Below the pieces are notes generated by a model, which did no database searches, was not told the origin of the DNA, and worked only from the letters and a program-made list of their open reading frames with translations. DNA of 64,000 nt from DATKBT01 sp035546295. Lineage in GTDB: Bacteria > Acidobacteriota > Thermoanaerobaculia > Multivoradales > Multivoraceae. Position 1 is the stretch's first letter; each line of letters begins with the position of its first letter. The DNA is taken from positions 26,352-90,351 of the forward strand of contig DATKBT010000014.1 of assembly GCA_035546295.1 (NCBI GenBank). Reading direction: 5' to 3'. Of the stretch, positions 42,356 to 50,633 are shown piece after piece. Position numbers and translations under genes: made by a program.

Positions 42356-44656
42356 ATGTCTCGGCAAGAACCGTCGTCCCGCCGCTCGCGCAATCTCGTT
42401 CGCCTCGGCCAGATCGTCTGGATCGTCGCGCTGACGCCGTGTCTCGCAGCGATCGCCTCGCCTTCGCTCGCGCAGGAGCGCCGCCATCTGACGCTGGAGG
42501 ACCTCTACAGCCCCGACTCCGACCTTCGCCTCGACCTGTCGGGGTCGGTGCCCCGCATCGAGTGGATCGACGACGAGCACTACCTGAAGCGCGCCCGCGA
42601 TCGCGGCAACGGCGAGGGCAACGGCGAGGGCAACGAGGAGGGCGACGGCGGGAGCGAGGACACCTGGATGCTGGTGCGCGCCGAAGACGGCAGCGAGAAG
42701 CCGTTCTTCGATCGCGCCCGCATGACGGCCGCGCTGGCCGCCCTGCCCGGGATGAGCGAGGACCAGGCCGAGAAGCTCGTCCGCGGTCGCTTCCAGATGA
42801 GCGCGGACCACACCGCGGCGCTGATCAACTTCGCCAACGACCTCTTCCACTACCGCTTCGGCGAGGAGCAGGCGCGCCGCCTGACCAACGATCCGGAGCC
42901 CGAGGTCGGCGAGGAGCTGAGCCCCGACGGCGCCTTCGTCTCGTTCGTGCGCGACTACGACCTGCACCTGATCGAGCTGGCCACGGGTCGCGAGCGCGCG
43001 CTGACCTCGGACGGCGGACCGGAGCTGTTCTACGGCCGCCTCGACTGGGTCTACCAGGAGGAGGTCTACGGGCGCGGCAACTTCAAGGGCTACTGGTGGA
43101 GCCCCGACTCGCAGCGCCTCGCGTTCCTGCGTCTCGACGAGTCGCCGGTGCGCGAGTTCACGGTGGTCGACCACATCCCGACCGAGCTCGAGCTCGAGGT
43201 GACCAACTACCCGAAGGCCGGCTCGCCGAACCCGACGGTGACGCTGGGCGTTGTGCCCGCGGTGGGGGGCCGGACACGCTGGATCGACACCGGCGCCTAC
43301 GCCGGCTTCGAGCACCTGATCGTGCGGGTCGGCTGGACCCCCGACTCCGAGAAGGTCGTGTTCCAGGTCCAGGACCGCGAGCAGCGCTGGCTCGAGCTCG
43401 ACGTCGCCGATCCCGACGACGGCGAGGTCGAGACGCTGTTCCGGGAGACGACGCCGGCCTTCGTGCAGGTGACCGGCGAGCCCCACTGGCTCGAGGACGG
43501 CTCGTTCCTGTGGCTCTCCGAGCGCACCGGCTTCCAGCACGTCTACCACTACGAGGAGGACGGCACGCTCCGCCGCCAGCTCACCCAGGGGGATTGGGAG
43601 GTCCGCGACCTCTACGGCGCCGACGAGGAGAACGGCTTCGTGTACTTCTCGGCGATGGAGCACGACCCGATCGCGCCGCACGTCTACCGCGTGCCGATCG
43701 GCGGCGGCGAGCCACGGCGTCTGTCGCAGCGCGAGGGATCGCACTCGGCGGCCTTCAACCCCGCCTTCACTCGCTATGTCGACACCTGGAGCGACGTGCG
43801 CACGCCGCCCCAGATGCGGCTGCACCGCAGCGACGGCCGGGAGCTGCGCGTGATCGCGGCGAACCGGGTCGAGGTGCTGGAGCGCTTCGAGTGGGGGAGC
43901 ATCGAGCGCCTCCAGGTCCCGACCCGCGACGGTTTCCCGATGGAGGCCATGATCATCAAGCCACCGGACTTCGATCCCGCGAAGCGCTACCCGGTGCTCC
44001 AGTACAACTACGGCGGGCCACACGCGCCGGTGGTGCGTGAAGCCTGGGGGGGGACGCGCTACCTCTGGCACCAGCTCCTCGCCCAGCGCGGCTATGTCAT
44101 CTGGATGTGCGACAACCGCTCGGCGTCGGGCAAGGGCATCGAGCCGACCTGGGCGGCGTACCGGCGCATGGGGGTCCTCGAGCTCCAGGACATCGAGGAC
44201 GGCGTCGCCTGGCTGAGGACGCAGCCGTGGGTCGACGCTGACCGGATCGGGATCTGGGGCTGGAGCTACGGCGGCTTCATGGCGGCCTACGCGCTCACCC
44301 ACTCGAAGAGCTTCAAGATGGGGATCGCGGGGGCGCCGGTCACCGACTGGCGGCTCTACGACACGATCTACACCGAGCGCTACATGTGGCGGCCGCAGAA
44401 CAACCAGGAGGGGTACGACGAGACCTCGGTGCTCAAGGCCGCCGGCGACCTGCATGGCAAGCTGCTGCTGATCCACGGCTCGATGGACGACAACGTCCAC
44501 CTGCAGAACACCCTCAAGCTCGCCTACGAGCTGCAGCAGGCCGGCAAGGACTTCGAGATGATGATCTACCCGAAGTCACGCCACGGGGTGCGCGATCGCG
44601 AGCTGGTCTACCACCTCCAGAAGCTGATGACCGACTTCGTGCTCGAGAACCTGTAG
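42356..44656 (+). CDS. S9 family dipeptidyl peptidase IV-like serine peptidase
   Basis: 766 residues with a signal peptide ending SLAQE near residue 40. The N-terminal DPP IV beta-propeller (to about residue 490) contains the N-terminus-binding glutamates in LDWVYQEEVYGRGNF. The C-terminal alpha/beta hydrolase has the nucleophile in IGIWGWSYGGFMA, the acid in LIHGSMDDNVH and His in YPKSRHGV. It likely removes Xaa-Pro dipeptides in the periplasm. A 12-bp repeat (42605-42652) encodes a Gly/Asn/Glu loop in the propeller. Stand-alone gene. Confidence 0.95.
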   Translation: MSRQEPSSRRSRNLVRLGQIVWIVALTPCLAAIASPSLAQERRHLTLEDLYSPDSDLRLDLSGSVPRIEWIDDEHYLKRARDRGNGEGNGEGNEEGDGGSEDTWMLVRAEDGSEKPFFDRARMTAALAALPGMSEDQAEKLVRGRFQMSADHTAALINFANDLFHYRFGEEQARRLTNDPEPEVGEELSPDGAFVSFVRDYDLHLIELATGRERALTSDGGPELFYGRLDWVYQEEVYGRGNFKGYWWSPDSQRLAFLRLDESPVREFTVVDHIPTELELEVTNYPKAGSPNPTVTLGVVPAVGGRTRWIDTGAYAGFEHLIVRVGWTPDSEKVVFQVQDREQRWLELDVADPDDGEVETLFRETTPAFVQVTGEPHWLEDGSFLWLSERTGFQHVYHYEEDGTLRRQLTQGDWEVRDLYGADEENGFVYFSAMEHDPIAPHVYRVPIGGGEPRRLSQREGSHSAAFNPAFTRYVDTWSDVRTPPQMRLHRSDGRELRVIAANRVEVLERFEWGSIERLQVPTRDGFPMEAMIIKPPDFDPAKRYPVLQYNYGGPHAPVVREAWGGTRYLWHQLLAQRGYVIWMCDNRSASGKGIEPTWAAYRRMGVLELQDIEDGVAWLRTQPWVDADRIGIWGWSYGGFMAAYALTHSKSFKMGIAGAPVTDWRLYDTIYTERYMWRPQNNQEGYDETSVLKAAGDLHGKLLLIHGSMDDNVHLQNTLKLAYELQQAGKDFEMMIYPKSRHGVRDRELVYHLQKLMTDFVLENL

Positions 44657-44960
44657 CGCGACTCGCGGCGGCGACGGTGTCGAGCCCGCGGAGTCGGCGT
44701 CGCCAGCCCGGGCCGATCACCGCAGGCACGGTCCGAGAGGCCGCGATTGGGCGTTGCCATCGACCGGAGCTCGAGACGAGCCGGTCGATCGACCGCGAGC
44801 CGTACGCGGGCTTCGTCGCGTGTCCGGCCCCCATCGATCCCGTCGCTCGTCGTGTGGTCGCAACGCCGAGGATAGGAGAGCTGAGGGCAGTCGGAGCGCA
44901 CAGGGGCGAACCGACGAGAGCCTCGACTCGCGAGCTCCGGCACGTCGGAGTCCGCCGGAC
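44657..44960. other. 304-bp gap between convergent genes; one hairpin, no gene
   Basis: Between the S9 peptidase and the minus-strand alpha/beta hydrolase. ATCGACCGG (44759-44767) and CCGGTCGAT (44781-44789) form a 9-bp hairpin without a U-tract, possibly a bidirectional barrier. Nothing else is recognised. Confidence 0.5.
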
Positions 44961-45863
44961 TCACATCCCCTGCTGCTCGAGGAACGCCACCGTCGCCGCG
45001 ATCATCCGCTCGCCCGCCAGGAGCTCCCAGTCGTTGTGATCGGCGCCCGGGATCTCGACCCACTCCTTGGGCTGGGGCGCGCCGTCGTAGAGCCTGCGGC
45101 TCAGCCGGGCGGGCACGATGCGATCGCGCTCCCCGGCGACCACCAGCAGCGGCGACGAGAGGGCCGGGATCCGGCCCAGCGAGTCGAAGCGGTCGCGCAG
45201 CAGCAGCGAGACCGGCAGCCACGGGTAGTGCGTGCGTCCGAGCGCCACCAGCGAGGGGAACGGAGAGCGCAGCACGAGCGCCGCCGGCGGGTGCTCGACC
45301 GCCAGCGTCACCGCGACGCCGGTTCCCAGCGACTCGCCGAAGTAGACGAGACGGTCGGGAACGGCGCCGAGCTCCTCGACCAGGAATCGCCGAACGGCGC
45401 GCGCATCCCGGCGCAGCCCGATCTCGCTGGGCCGCCCTGGATTGCCGCCGTAGCCCCGGTAGTCGAACAGCAGCACCGCGTAGCCGGCGGCGGAGAGCGC
45501 TTCGGCAAGCGGCAAGCGCAGCGAACGGTCGCCGGCGTTGCCGTTGAACACGATCACGATCGCCGCCGAGGCCTCTTTGCGAGCCGGAATCAGCCAGGCG
45601 CCGAGAGTCAGCCCGTCGGAGGTCGGGATCTGGAGCTCGCGGACGTTGGTCGGGAGTCGAGTGCCACTCGGCACCGGATCGAGGCTCGGGAAGTAGATGA
45701 GACGGCGCTGCAACACGAACACGAGCAGCACGAAGCCGACGGCGATCAAGAGGGGAGGCCCGAGGATTCGGATCGTTTCCAGCACTTGCTTGGCTCCCGG
45801 CCGAGTTTTCGGCTCGGTGGCGCTCGGCCGACTTCTCGGCTCGGCGGGTTTCGGCCGGCTCAT
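44961..45863 (-). CDS. Membrane-anchored alpha/beta hydrolase (ABHD13/YfhR-like)
   Basis: 300 residues. An Arg/Pro-rich head precedes one membrane helix (ILGPPLLIAVGFVLLVFVLQRRLIYFPS, residues about 34-60). The hydrolase core shows VFNGNAGDRS (oxyanion region), FDYRGYGGNPGRPSE, nucleophile elbow YFGESLGTGVAV, acid in AGERDRIVP and the His in PGADHNDWE. This set is typical of the serine aminopeptidase S33-like hydrolases related to ABHD13/YfhR. The substrate is unknown. The M20 deacylase gene follows in reverse order 43 bp upstream, so they may share a transcript. Confidence 0.88.
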   Translation of the reverse strand: MSRPKPAEPRSRPSATEPKTRPGAKQVLETIRILGPPLLIAVGFVLLVFVLQRRLIYFPSLDPVPSGTRLPTNVRELQIPTSDGLTLGAWLIPARKEASAAIVIVFNGNAGDRSLRLPLAEALSAAGYAVLLFDYRGYGGNPGRPSEIGLRRDARAVRRFLVEELGAVPDRLVYFGESLGTGVAVTLAVEHPPAALVLRSPFPSLVALGRTHYPWLPVSLLLRDRFDSLGRIPALSSPLLVVAGERDRIVPARLSRRLYDGAPQPKEWVEIPGADHNDWELLAGERMIAATVAFLEQQGM

Positions 45864-45906
45864 CGATTCTGACCAGGAGTAGCACGCGCTGCGAGCGGGA
45901 AGGCGG

Positions 45907-47058
45907 TCACGCCGAGAGCAACGTTTGAGCGATCGCGCGGTAGCCGGTCGCCGCCCGCTCCACCTCGTCGACCGACACCCACTCGTCGATCACGTGCGCC
46001 TGCGCCTCCTGGCCAGGACCGAAGCCGAGGGTCGGAACGCCGGCCACGCCGGCGCTCCAGGCGGCGTTGGTGCAGAACTGGTAGGCGACCAGGCGCGGCT
46101 CGAGGCCGGACGAGCGCAGCGCGGCGCGCGCGCCCGCCACCCACCGGTCGTCGGGGTCGAGCCGCCAGGCGGGATACCACTTCGGCTCGCGCCAGACGAC
46201 TCCGGTCCAGGTGGTGACGTCGGTCTCGGCCAGGACGATCTCGGTGTCGGGTGCGCCGGCCCGCCGGCACGCATCGCGCAGCTCCGCGAACAGCGCCTCT
46301 CGGGTCTCGTCCGGCAGCAAACGCCGCTCCCAGGTCGCGTGGCAGGCGCTCGGGATCACGGAGTGTGCGGGGTAGGGATCCGAGATCAGGGCGGTGAGGC
46401 AGAAGAGGGCGGCGCCGACGAAGTCGTCCTCGGGGAGCGGCAGCGCCTCGATCTCGCGCGCCACGTCGAACATCCGGGTCACCGCGTTGACCCCGGCGCG
46501 CGGGCTCGAGGCATGGGCCGGGACACCCCGGGTGGTGATCGCGAGCTCGGCGCGGCCGCGTCCCGCGATGGCGAGGTCGAGCCCGGTGGCCTCGCCGATC
46601 ACGACCAGATCGGGGGGGTAGCGCTCCATCACAGAACGCAGCGCCGCCCCCTCGATCAGCTCCTCGTTGACCGATCCCGAGACCACCACCCGGCCGGCGA
46701 GCTGTGAGCGATCGAGGCCCGCCAGTCCTCGGATCATCGCAGCCATCGAGCCCTTCATGTCGGAGGCGCCGCGCCCCCAGAGCCGGCCGCCCTCGATCTC
46801 GCCAGAGAACGGTGAGCGCGACCAGCCGTCGCGCGGCACGACGTCGACGGTGTCGAGGTGGGCGTCGAAGAGCAGCGTCGGCCCCGCGGCGGTTCCCGCG
46901 ATGATCCCGATCGCGTTGCCGGTGGCGTCGATCTCGGCGAGGTCGTAGCCGAGGTCCCCCATCTCGGCCACCACCCGCCGGGCGACCCGCTCCTCGTCGC
47001 CGAGGACGCTCGGGATGCGGACCAGCTCGGCGGCGAGGGCGGCGGCTCCAGAGCTCAT
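45907..47058 (-). CDS. M20 family metallo-deacylase/peptidase, YgeY-like
   Basis: 383 residues of the ArgE/DapE/ACY1 superfamily. Zinc ligands and catalytic residues: LLFDAHLDTVDVVP, GRGASDMKGSMAAMI, SGSVNEELIEGAAL, GEATGLDLAIAGRGRAE and the C-terminal His in EAQAHVIDEWV. The dimerisation domain has RGVPAHASSPRAGVNAV. The pattern FDAHLDTV with SPFSGEIEGGRLWGRGASD resembles the YgeY subgroup, but no other selenium or purine genes are next to it, so the substrate stays open. Cytoplasmic. Confidence 0.9.
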   Translation of the reverse strand: MSSGAAALAAELVRIPSVLGDEERVARRVVAEMGDLGYDLAEIDATGNAIGIIAGTAAGPTLLFDAHLDTVDVVPRDGWSRSPFSGEIEGGRLWGRGASDMKGSMAAMIRGLAGLDRSQLAGRVVVSGSVNEELIEGAALRSVMERYPPDLVVIGEATGLDLAIAGRGRAELAITTRGVPAHASSPRAGVNAVTRMFDVAREIEALPLPEDDFVGAALFCLTALISDPYPAHSVIPSACHATWERRLLPDETREALFAELRDACRRAGAPDTEIVLAETDVTTWTGVVWREPKWYPAWRLDPDDRWVAGARAALRSSGLEPRLVAYQFCTNAAWSAGVAGVPTLGFGPGQEAQAHVIDEWVSVDEVERAATGYRAIAQTLLSA

Positions 47059-47129
47059 CGCGAAGCGACTGTAACGGGATCAGCGGAGCTCTGGCGACGC
47101 GTGACGGGTGTAGGCCGGTCGCGCCAGGC

Positions 47130-47195
47130 TCTGCGCCCACCCCGCGCCCACCTTGCGCCCACCCTGCGCCCGAATCCTGCGCCCGAATCCTGCGC
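47130..47195. repeat. Short tandem repeats of GCGCCCACC and GCGCCCGAATCCT
   Basis: Three imperfect copies of GCGCCCACC(C/T)T followed by two of GCGCCCGAATCCT in the divergent spacer between the M20 gene and the esterase gene. Confidence 0.75.
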
Positions 47196-47264
47196 GGCCG
47201 TCGTCGGAGCTGCCGTTAAGATGCTCGCGCACCGTGATGGCTCCCCCGGGAGGAGGAATCCCTG

Positions 47265-48026
47265 ATGTCACGCTCCGTCGTCTGCGCGTTCGCCCTGCTC
47301 GCCCCGCTCGCCCAGATCGTCGCGCCGGCGGTCTCCCAGGAGTCGCCGCGCCAGAGCCACGAGAGACTGCGCGCCACCGTGAGCAAGGAGGTGGCGCTCG
47401 ACTACCTGCTGGCTCTGCCCGACGGCTACTCCGACGACGGCGATCCCTGGCCGCTGATCCTGTTCCTGCACGGCGCGGGGGAGCGCGGCTCCGACCTCGA
47501 GAAGGTGAAGATCCACGGCCCGCCCAAGCTGGTCGAGGCGGGGCGAGCGATCCCGGCGATCGTGGTCTCCCCGCAGTGCCCCGAGGACAGCTGGTGGACC
47601 AGCCACCTCGACGCCCTGGTTGCGCTGCTCGACGACCTCGAGGCTCGGTTCAACGTCGATCCCGATCGCATCTACGTCACCGGCATCAGCATGGGCGGCT
47701 ACGGCACCTGGGCGCTCGCCGCGCTCCAACCCGAGCGGTTCGCGGCGGCGGCGCCGGTGTGCGGTGGAGGCTCGGGAGTAGCGACTGCGGTGCAGGTTCG
47801 TGACTTGCCGGTCTGGGCGTTCCATGGCGAGGCCGACCCGGTGGTGCCGGTGGAGGAGTCGCAGCGGATCTTGGACGCGATCGAGCGCTTCGGCGGCACG
47901 AAGGCGAAGCTCACCACCTATCCCGGGGTCGGTCACGACTCGTGGACCCAGACCTACGAGGATCCGAAGCTCTGGGAGTGGCTGTTCGCGCAGCGCCGGG
48001 GAGGCGCCTCCACCGCAGCTCCCTGA
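47265..48026 (+). CDS. Secreted PHB depolymerase/esterase-like alpha/beta hydrolase
   Basis: 253 residues. ATG 47265 follows GGAGGAATCC; signal peptide (VVCAFALLAPLAQIVAPAVSQ). Motifs: LILFLHGAGERGSD, nucleophile elbow VTGISMGGYGTWALA, acid region AFHGEADPVVPVEES and His in PGVGHDSWTQTY. The combination is typical of the carboxylesterase/phospholipase family close to dienelactone hydrolases and PHB depolymerases, acting in the periplasm or outside the cell. Stand-alone gene. Confidence 0.92.
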   Translation: MSRSVVCAFALLAPLAQIVAPAVSQESPRQSHERLRATVSKEVALDYLLALPDGYSDDGDPWPLILFLHGAGERGSDLEKVKIHGPPKLVEAGRAIPAIVVSPQCPEDSWWTSHLDALVALLDDLEARFNVDPDRIYVTGISMGGYGTWALAALQPERFAAAAPVCGGGSGVATAVQVRDLPVWAFHGEADPVVPVEESQRILDAIERFGGTKAKLTTYPGVGHDSWTQTYEDPKLWEWLFAQRRGGASTAAP

Positions 48027-48150
48027 GCGATTCGGGGACAGGGTGCTCGTGTCGACGCCCCCGCGCGTCGAGGGAGCGCGACCGAGGACCGCGGTCCATG
48101 TCCGAAAACGGCCAGTCTCCGATGCGCGCCGGCGCTAGAGTGACGGCGTC

Positions 48151-49881
48151 ATGGAGATGCACGGCGTTCGCGAGATGCAGGAGAGACCTTCCACCCAGGT
48201 GCGGCGCCGCTGGTCGCGGGCGCGTCGCGCGCGCGACCCCCGCTTCGACGGTCGCTTCTTCGTCGGCGTGACCAGCACGGGGATCTACTGCCGGCCGATC
48301 TGTCCGGCGCCGAGCGCCAAGGAGGAGAACGTCCTCTACTTTTCCTCGGCGGCCGCCGCTGCGGCCGCCGGGCTGCGGCCCTGCCGGCGCTGCCGACCCG
48401 AGGCGGCGCCCGGAACGCCGGCCTGGGCGGGCACTTCGGCGACCGTCTCACGCGCGCTCCGCCTGATCGACCACGGGGCGCTCGACGACGACGGCAGCGT
48501 CGGCCGGCTCGCGAGCCGCCTCGGAGTCGGCAGCCGGCAGCTGCGCCGGCTCTTCGAGCGGCACCTCGGCGCGTCGCCGGTGGCGGTCGCGCAGCTCCGC
48601 CGGCTCCAGTTCGCGCGCCGGCTGATCGACGAGACCGAGATCCCCCTGATCGACGTGGCGTTCGCCGCCGGCTTCGGCAGCGTCCGCCGCTTTAACGCCG
48701 CCTTCCGCTCGAGCTTCGGCTGTGCGCCGCGCGACTTCCGGCGCCAGCGGGTCGAGGAGTCCTCCTGGACGGCGACCGGGGACGGCGCCGGCTGGCGGCT
48801 GCGCCTCGACTACCGGCCTCCGTTCGACTGGGAGCGGCTCCTCGAGTTCCTGGCGCCGCGCGCGCTCCCGCGCATCGAGGCGGTCGCGGGCGGCGTCTAC
48901 CGGCGCGCGTTTCGACTGGAAGAGCTCGAGGGCTGGCTCGAGGTGCGGCCGGGGCGGAGGCGGAGCTCGCTCGATCTGATCCTCCACTGCCGCCGGGCGC
49001 CGGTCTCCAGGAGCGAGCGCTGCGATCGCGACCCTCCCGGGGACGGGGCGCTGGGAGGCGAGCGCCTGCCTGCGCTCCTCCCCCTGGTGCAGCGCTGCCG
49101 CTCGCTGTTCGATCTGGACTCGGATCCCGCCGCCGTCGCGGAACGGTTCGCCGACGACCAGGAGCTCGCGTCACGGCTCGTCCAAGCGCCCGGGATCCGG
49201 GTCCCCGGGGCCTGGGATCCCTTCGAGATCGCCGTTCGCGCGGTGCTCGGACAGCAGGTCACGGTGCGCGGTGCGACCACGCTCGCGGGCCGGCTGATCG
49301 AGCGCTGGGGCGAGCGGCTGAGTCCCGGCGGCGAGAGCGGTGCGGGCTCTTCGCTGGACCGGGTCTTCCCGGCGGCGGATCGCCTCGTCGACGCTCCGCT
49401 CGAGCAGATCGGTCTCCCCAGGGCGCGAGCGGAAGCGCTGCGGGCGCTGGCGAGGGGAGTGGCGGAGGGCGAGATCGTGCTCGACGGCAGCGCGCCCAGC
49501 GACGAGGTGTGCGCCGCGATGTGTCGGGTCCGCGGTCTGGGCGATTGGACCGCTCAGTACGTCGCGATGCGAGCGCTCGCCGACCCCGACGCGTTCCCGG
49601 CGAGCGACCTCCATCTGCGGCGGGCGCTGCCTGCAACGGAGACGATGCGCGGACTGAGCGCGAAGACGCTCGAGAAACGCGCCGAGGCCTGGCGCCCCTG
49701 GCGGGCCTACGCCGCCATGTTGCTGTGGCAGACCGAGCCGGCGCCGCCTGGCTCGTCGACGATGCGGCCGACGATACGGCCGACGATGCGGCCGAAGATG
49801 CGGCCGAAGATGCGGCCGGAAGCCACCCCGGCGCCAACACCGCGGCGGCGCGCGGGTCGCCAGAAGGGAGCTGCGAGATGA
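48151..49881 (+). CDS. alkA: Ada-AlkA fusion: methyl-phosphotriester sensor, AraC regulator and 3-methyladenine DNA glycosylase
   Basis: 576 residues in three parts. Residues 25-90 are an Ada zinc domain with FVGVTSTGIYCRPICPAP (methyl-accepting and zinc Cys) and LRPCRRCRPEA. Residues 95-200 are an AraC helix-turn-helix (FAAGFGSVRRFNAAFRSSFG). Residues 205-520 are AlkA N-terminal and HhH-GPD domains with QQVTVRGATT and GLGDWTAQYVAMRAL, and the catalytic Asp in FPASDLHLRRA. The tail carries MRP repeats from a 12-bp minisatellite. It removes alkylated bases and probably activates its own operon on DNA methylation, as in the AdaA-AlkA fusion of mycobacteria. The stop overlaps the ogt start (ATGA). 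Confidence 0.95.
   Translation: MEMHGVREMQERPSTQVRRRWSRARRARDPRFDGRFFVGVTSTGIYCRPICPAPSAKEENVLYFSSAAAAAAAGLRPCRRCRPEAAPGTPAWAGTSATVSRALRLIDHGALDDDGSVGRLASRLGVGSRQLRRLFERHLGASPVAVAQLRRLQFARRLIDETEIPLIDVAFAAGFGSVRRFNAAFRSSFGCAPRDFRRQRVEESSWTATGDGAGWRLRLDYRPPFDWERLLEFLAPRALPRIEAVAGGVYRRAFRLEELEGWLEVRPGRRRSSLDLILHCRRAPVSRSERCDRDPPGDGALGGERLPALLPLVQRCRSLFDLDSDPAAVAERFADDQELASRLVQAPGIRVPGAWDPFEIAVRAVLGQQVTVRGATTLAGRLIERWGERLSPGGESGAGSSLDRVFPAADRLVDAPLEQIGLPRARAEALRALARGVAEGEIVLDGSAPSDEVCAAMCRVRGLGDWTAQYVAMRALADPDAFPASDLHLRRALPATETMRGLSAKTLEKRAEAWRPWRAYAAMLLWQTEPAPPGSSTMRPTIRPTMRPKMRPKMRPEATPAPTPRRRAGRQKGAAR
49761..49820. repeat. 12-bp tandem repeat at the end of the ada-alkA gene, five copies
   Basis: GATGCGGCCGAA and close variants at 49761, 49773, 49785, 49797 and 49809; encodes MRPT/MRPK repeats after the glycosylase domain. 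Confidence 0.9.
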
Positions 49882-50486
49882 GCACGGACACACGGACCCT
49901 CGACGACACCCGCGAGCTCGGTCGCTGCGCCGGTCCCCCCGGCCGCCCCCCGCTCGCGCCGGCGATCCGGCACCACGACACGACTCCGCCGGGGGAGACC
50001 GTGGCGCGCGAGCTCGGCTCCCCGCTGGGGACCCTGCTTCTGATCGGCGACGGTGTGCGTCTGCGCCACCTGGAGCTGCCATCCTCGAAGCGGCCGCTCG
50101 CGATTGATCCAGCGTGGCGCCGCTCGGGCACCGCCTATCCCGACGTCGCCGAGCAACTCGAGCGCTACTTCGCGGGAGAGCTGCGCGAGTTCTCGCTCGA
50201 GCTCGACCTCGTCGGAACGTCGTTCCAGCGTCGGGTGTGGACCCTTCTCGCGAGCATCCGGTTCGGCTCGACCTGGACCTACGGCGAGCTGGCGCGCCGG
50301 ATGGGGAATCCCGCGGCGAGCCGGGCGGTCGGTGCGGCGAACGGTCGAAACCCGATTCCCATCATCCTTCCGTGTCACCGCGTGATCGGCAGCGACGGCT
50401 CGCTGGTCGGCTTCGGCGGCGGCCTGGACGCCAAGCGACGCCTGCTCGAGCACGAAGCCAGCGCCAGCCAGCCCGCGTTGTTCTGA
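49878..50486 (+). CDS. ogt: Methylated-DNA-protein-cysteine methyltransferase
   Basis: 202 residues; transfers methyl groups from O6-methylguanine to its own cysteine. Active site PIILPCHRVIGSDGSLVGFGGG with the helix-turn-helix region YGELARRMGNPAASRAVGAAN. The first 45 residues are Pro-rich and unconserved; the ATG at 49878 overlaps the ada-alkA stop (ATGA), so both repair proteins are made together. Confidence 0.95.
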   Translation: MSTDTRTLDDTRELGRCAGPPGRPPLAPAIRHHDTTPPGETVARELGSPLGTLLLIGDGVRLRHLELPSSKRPLAIDPAWRRSGTAYPDVAEQLERYFAGELREFSLELDLVGTSFQRRVWTLLASIRFGSTWTYGELARRMGNPAASRAVGAANGRNPIPIILPCHRVIGSDGSLVGFGGGLDAKRRLLEHEASASQPALF

Positions 50487-50633
50487 GGACTGGCTCTTCG
50501 GCTCGTCGGTGAGGCGCTCTCCGGAGGACGCCGAGCGCGCCGGCCCGAGAGAGCTCGAGCGAGGCTCCCATTCGACGTCCGCGGCCTTTGAGCTATCCTG
50601 CCCGCTCACACTGCCGCACCGGGAGGTTCCGCC

